From the NCBI GenBank assembly GCA_016785225.1, contig JAFBJZ010000781.1, positions 2,232,001-2,296,000 on the forward strand: DNA of 64,000 nucleotides. The letters are read 5' to 3'. The notes below the pieces were generated by a model that did no database searches, was not told the origin of the DNA, and saw only the letters and a list, made by a program, of their open reading frames with translations. Positions 59,446 through 64,000 of the stretch are shown piece by piece. Origin of the DNA: Psettodes erumei. Its lineage: Eukaryota > Chordata > Actinopteri > Pleuronectiformes > Psettodidae. Position 1 is the stretch's first letter, and each line of letters opens with the position of its first letter. The position numbers and the translations under genes are program-made.

Positions 59446-61479
59446 CAAAAAGGTGGGGGGCACCAATTCAGTCCAGATATGTCCAGATTCAAACACTTGG
59501 TGCAAGGTGGCCTAAGCTCAAACACAGAGAGACCACCCCAAAGTCACCCTGTGGTCTCACCGAAGACAAATTGATCGCTGAGGCTTGGTGGCATCACAGA
59601 AAAATAGATCCAGTTACGGTGATATACAGAATAGCTCAATTTTACTCTGCCTGGCATTTTGGTTTTAATTGTTAAGTTGCACGCTGCCAAGAATGCAAGG
59701 AATTTCAACAAAGAAGAAAAGAACTGGAGGGGGAAAAAATCCAATTGATCCATAATGCCTTGTGTGCTTTGGCACAAAAATTGTCTTTTTTTCAGTTCTG
59801 GGAGGGTGAGACGAACGAAGGAGGTATAAGGGTGGGAGTGTGGTGTTTATTGGTTTCTGCCAAGCCAGTCAGAGAAGCAAACACAAGCAGAGTGAAACCT
59901 GATCGAATGGCACCATGCCTGGGCCAGCGGTGGCGCAGTGCAGCGTCAGGGGAAAAACACTGACAAACATACACAAGCACACGACCCAGGTCTCCAAATA
60001 ATCACAAGATGAGCAGGCCAGATAAAAAAGAAGAAAAAACAAAAACAAAACAAACACATTACTGAACTTAGGGCAAAATCCCAAAAATGTCTCAGCATGT
60101 TTTATGGAACAGACAGAGAACAGGAGCGTAGTGGATGTTTGTGAAAGTCTGATCGAGGATGACAGTTAAGCGTCTCCTCGGGTGCGGGGAAGTTTTCCAA
60201 TTGAAGTTTACTAATTCTGTTCCCCTTGATCCCAGCCCGCCTTCCCCCCATTCCCCCTCACACAGACACACACACACACTGGCCCAGCAGGAAAATCCCT
60301 CTGTGGCCAGGCATTTCTTTTTAACTTGATATGCTTGTGAATCACCCCCAGTGCTGCAGTGCTGCTCCACTAATGAACACAGGACCCACAGACGGAGCTG
60401 TCCATGCCCTGCTACGCTCCCCGATCGCACTGGAAAACAGGATCCAGCTGCCCAGCACCCTGTCATTAAAGAAAAAAAACCCTCCAGAACACCCTCTGCC
60501 TGCCTCTAGACCCGTCTCATCCCCTGACCACATCTCATAGTCACCAATCATGCCTCCTGCAGCCATCCTTGGTCTGGACTTAACCCCAGCAACCTGCCTT
60601 CATTTTCAAACCTGCCCCAGCTGAAGCAATAACCTGCATCTCACATTTTTCATTTTTTGTTTCGATTACTACGGTCTTTCCTCCTTCAGCACAGCCACAT
60701 ACTTGCCCTGCACCTGAGATTCAGACAGCTGCAAAGCAAGAACATCTTGGCATTGTAGGAATTCCAGGTCATTGTGAATGCCTTAACTGCATTTTGTTTA
60801 CCTGCAGTGACTTCTGTTCAATGCCTATCTCTGTCTTGATGCATACTGCACACACAGCTGCCGATAGTTGTCTTTATTTTTGTTACGCACTATACACACT
60901 ATAGTGAAAGCGATAAATCTGCAGCGTCAGTCTTGGATCTGTATCTGTACCAGACAGCAATATAAATGTGAGGATGAGGTATGGAGGGGGGAGCAGGATC
61001 AACTCATCAAAGTGGTGTGCCTTCTAACCTGTGAGTCTTGGCAGCAGGATGGCATGGGAAATGGACACACACACACACACACAAAAGGACACTTGTGCCT
61101 TGCAAACATACGAACACAGACAAAGGCGCACACACACATGCCCAGCCGATACCAGCATCAGGGTAGAGTGAAGCCATATCTAATATGCTGAGTGAAAAGT
61201 AAACACGGTGCTGTGGCATCAGGGCTTCCTGCTTACTGACAAATCATCTGACTGAAAACAAGAGCAGGGCCAGAAGGCTTCAGGGAGTCCAGGGTGTGGC
61301 TGGGAGGATGACGCTGGCTGGCGATAAAACACACATGTAGAGTTAATATTCACACGCGCACAAAACTGAAACAAGAGTCAACATGGGTATAATTACTCAG
61401 CTGTTGTTCTGTCAATAGCAATTAAGACAGAGATGCACCAAAATGATTTATAGGGGGAAACTGGAGATTTGTAAATTAT
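59446..61479. other. Unassigned non-coding sequence with CA tracts
   Basis: CA-rich runs at 60261-60280 and 61065-61083. A 124-codon minus ORF (60466-60092) runs through the CA tract and is spurious. No gene recognised. Confidence 0.5.
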
Positions 61480-61640
61480 TCCAGCAGGAAAATTATAGTC
61501 ACTGTCATCACAGCGCTGTTGTTAATAAATATATAACTTTTGGTGATGCATTCATTCTCACTGTGTCATCAGGCATGATGCTCCCGTTGATGATGTTCCA
61601 AACCTTTGTGGCGTGTGACACTGTCAAGTAAATCACAATC
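61480..61640. promoter_or_regulatory. Candidate conserved non-coding element
   Basis: GTTAATAAATATATAAC, GATGCATTCATTCTC, CATGATGCTCCCGTTGATGATG and CACTGTCAAGTAAATCAC in a non-repetitive block. Nominated by texture only. Confidence 0.18.
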
Positions 61641-63130
61641 CCTTGACACAAGGTTATAAAATCTGAACAGCACATAACCACATCTATCCATTGATCACTG
61701 ATGAAGATCATCATCACATTCATCATCAGCTCCTACATCATCAATGGGTGGAGTGTACTCGGTTGCCATGGAGACGCTGTAAGGAGTTACTCCGCAGCAC
61801 CTTTTTCTTAATCTGTCTTCTCATCTGTGGTAGTTCAAAGTTAAGCATGGGGGCTAAAAGCCACAGAAGTGAGGCTTGACCTGGAATTATTTTATTATTT
61901 CCTAAAGTGAAAAATACATTTTAATGCATAATTTGCAGAGCAGAAATATGTTGTCCCTGTTTCTTATCTTGTTAATAAAGTTGTAGCTCCTAAAATTTAT
62001 CTTGTGATCTCTGCAGAAATTAACGTTGTGCCACGATCCATAGAGTGAAACCAAGGGCACACAGGATGCAGATGAGTTAATGTAACAGTTTGGGATCTAA
62101 AGTTATTCCATGTGTTTATTCCTTTAATTATTACTAATAAACTAATAGCACTGAATAATTCTTCGATTGGCCCAGCAGCTTTCCTTTAGTCCTCTCAGTC
62201 TGTGCAGTGATATCATGTGAGCTCTGTTTGTTGATGTGTCAAGAGCAAACACCTTGCTGCTCTGCCTTATTTTGACAATGAGCCTGTGTGTGCGGCTGAC
62301 TGGCGTTTAACAGACTCCCCTGCTGTCTGTGTTGTAGACACAATAAAGGAACTATCAGACGTGGCAGAGGGGGATCTGACTTCTTCTCCACCCACACACA
62401 GTGCAAACCCCCGCTGCAGTCTGCCTTGTGGTCTGAAAAGTTTCACAAATCATGTTAACAAATATCCCAGGCTGAGGATCCTGTGGTTTTTCACTCCAGA
62501 GTACAAGGAGTCGTGTGCTTTTGTTGTGGCCATGGAGATTTAAGATGATCTTGGAGAATGCCAGGAGCATGTGAAAAATATTTGTAGCCATAAAGAAAGG
62601 CCAATTGGTATTAATGGTGTGGCATGTGGTAGAGGCCACGGGAAGTGTGCGTTTGAATCAGAGTGTGTGCGTGTGTGTGTTTGATCTGGGTCAGTCACAC
62701 ACTTGTTTCCCAGTAGGATGGATCTGATGCGGGCCACAGGGCAAGGAGCAGACAGATTCATCAGAGTCGTCAGCTCAGGGTGTCCGGTATCCCAGAGTGC
62801 AGTGCTGCAGCTGCCAGGTCTGCAGTGGCAGCCATGATGGGCTCCAGGTGGAGAGAAAGTCAGCGTCAGATACAGAACCATCAGTTAGGATGTTCTGTTT
62901 TGAAACGACACACAACAGTAATCAAAACTTCTTATGCCCTCTCAAAGCCACTGCTGATACTAAATGGACAATACTCTATTTTAACTGATGTTATATATAT
63001 TTCTATATTGTAGTGGGTATGATATTTAAACTGTCTTAAAAGGTAATGCAATTTGTGTACTTGTACAGGAAGTACGCCAAGCGTTGTGGGTGCATTATAC
63101 TTCATTTAGTGAGAAAAACAGATGATCAGT
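61641..63130. other. Unassigned non-coding sequence
   Basis: The stretch 62700-62890 is GC-richer with open frames on both strands and no identifiable protein. A short GTGTGCGTGTG tract lies at about 62664-62681. Nothing else recognised. Confidence 0.5.
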
Positions 63131-63450
63131 GTGTGTACAGTGCTGCAAAATAGTTTTATGCACTAAAAGTAAAGTACACGTTATTTCAAATATAATGCCA
63201 GGAATATTTTATGCATCAGTCAATTATTTTATTGTCATTTTATTGATGTTAAAACAGCGCCAGTTCCACACCTGCACACCATTTTTCAAGGCACTTGGCA
63301 GGTAGGTTGTAGCAAGCATGGTGGAGAACGTGCCAGCGTCTCAGTGCCCTCCCTCCTTCTGTGATTCCAGACTGACTCAGTGATGTAGAGATCAGGGCTC
63401 TGTGGGGGTCATACCATCTGTTGGAGGACTCCCTGTTCTTCTTATTGCTG
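63131..63450 (-). mobile_element. Tc1/mariner-type DNA transposon, 3' fragment
   Basis: From 63131 the plus strand reads GTGTGTACAGTGCTGCAAAA, TAGTTTTATGCAC, AAAGTAAAGTACACG and, further on, TTGGCAGGTAGGTTGTAGC and AGATCAGGGCTCTGTGGGGG. This is the outer 3' end followed by the end of the transposase gene (minus strand) of a Tc1-like family very common in teleosts. Homology stops near 63450, so the catalytic N-terminal part and the other terminal inverted repeat are missing from this copy. Confidence 0.85.
63252..63450 (-). pseudogene. Tc1-like transposase C-terminal fragment, broken
   Basis: The minus strand gives EQGVLQQMV, a stop, then PPQSPDLYITESVWNHR: the conserved segment carrying the last acidic residue of the DDE catalytic triad (the E of the DLNxIE-type motif, here DLYITE). 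The final part continues in another frame as VLHHACYNLPAKCLEKWCAG, matching the family's NLPAEFLQKLC-like end. The stop codon sits where the family has a tryptophan, a frameshift and a deletion separate the two parts, and everything upstream is lost. It is inactive. Confidence 0.8.
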
Positions 63451-64000
63451 GCTATGTGGCTCAGTTAATGGGTCGAATGAATGTGCAGCAGTATGATGCA
63501 AAACAAAATGCACTGTATTATGGCTTAACTGGTCCAAGTGAAAGAGTAAGAATGAAAAAAAAGCTGCAAACCTGACCTTAAAATCACAAGGACTTTCTTT
63601 CCAAAATATGAAGTTCTGTATGTGCTCAATCAAAGAGAAAATTGGTGGTGAAAATAACGGTGGGGAGTCGATGTTTAGAACAGACCGAGCCCATGGCCCC
63701 GTAAGGACTGTAAATCCACTAAAAGAGCCTCGACTTGACCCCGTGACAGAAAACACATTGGTCATTTCTAACCATTCATATCCACTTTACTCCCTGCTGG
63801 TTTTCTAACAGGAAATATGTACACAAGAGCCAAAATGTCTGCCATGAAAAAATGTTTCTGTGATTGTCAAACTGTTTGGACTAAGTTTATGTGTTAAGGT
63901 TAACTTAAGTTAACACACTGAGAACTGAGTCAGTTTAAATGGTTTCTTATGTAAGATTACCACATGTTTTGGAAAGTCCTCTGTGCTCATTTGTAATGCT
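63451..64000. other. Unassigned non-coding sequence
   Basis: Past the Tc1 break I recognise nothing. The 107-codon minus ORF starting at 63765 overlaps the transposon edge and has no recognisable domain. Confidence 0.5.

Noticed and set aside
1..64000. CRISPR arrays, bacterial operons, integrated phage, rRNA
   Set aside because: No regularly spaced direct repeats with unique spacers, no dense coding, and no rRNA-like sequence; the window is vertebrate in character.

Overview
This window looks like a piece of a teleost (probably percomorph) fish chromosome that carries no recognisable gene. The reasons are vertebrate-style composition with scattered long (CA)n, (CT)n and other microsatellites, no closely packed long ORFs on either strand, and remnants of several interspersed repeats that I recognise as typical of teleosts. 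These include a Tc1-like DNA transposon, Ty3/gypsy LTR and gag fragments, the C-terminal end of a LINE reverse-transcriptase ORF, tRNA-derived SINEs, and several very common unnamed fish repeats. Family assignments rest on my memory of these families and on short translated motifs, not on a search. Almost every ORF of 60-150 codons looks like chance, and many run through microsatellites. I could not identify a protein-coding exon, a functional tRNA, an rRNA or any other RNA gene, so the window is best read as intergenic or as part of a very long intron.

Layout. Positions 1-16000 are mostly unassigned sequence with microsatellites, two CpG-dense blocks (about 2875-3070 and 8290-8490), a G-tract cluster (14740-14790) and copy A of an old dispersed repeat holding a small intact ORF (about 5190-5450). 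Positions 16590-19000 hold a striking 16-bp perfect hairpin (16619-16654) and two common teleost repeats (about 16960-17235 and 18440-18755) flanking an AT-rich, homeodomain-site-rich block. Positions 23850-26020 hold a retroelement cluster: LINE ORF end, a probable solo gypsy-type LTR, then copy B of the dispersed repeat. Positions 29400-31310 hold two tRNA-derived SINE relics and short-motif microsatellites. A 12-bp perfect hairpin lies at 32705-32734. Positions 36890-37700 hold a broken gypsy gag and leader/LTR remnant on the minus strand. Positions 41235-46600 hold a SINE containing a 41-bp (GT)n, pieces of another teleost repeat, a candidate regulatory block with perfect PBX-MEIS and MEF2 sites (about 43915-44215), and a two-unit ~162-bp tandem repeat with a heptamer array. 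Positions 53600-53700 and 59300-59445 hold further tRNA-derived SINE relics, and 63131-63450 is a Tc1/mariner 3' fragment with a broken transposase end.

Function. There is no operon-like or pathway logic here. Any function would be cis-regulatory: several moderately AT-rich blocks dense in TAAT cores and PBX/MEIS-type motifs look like the conserved non-coding elements found around developmental genes. That cannot be shown from one sequence. I see no evidence for a previously undescribed coding system. The best leads are the perfect hairpins, the dispersed repeat pair with protein-like conservation, and the candidate regulatory blocks.
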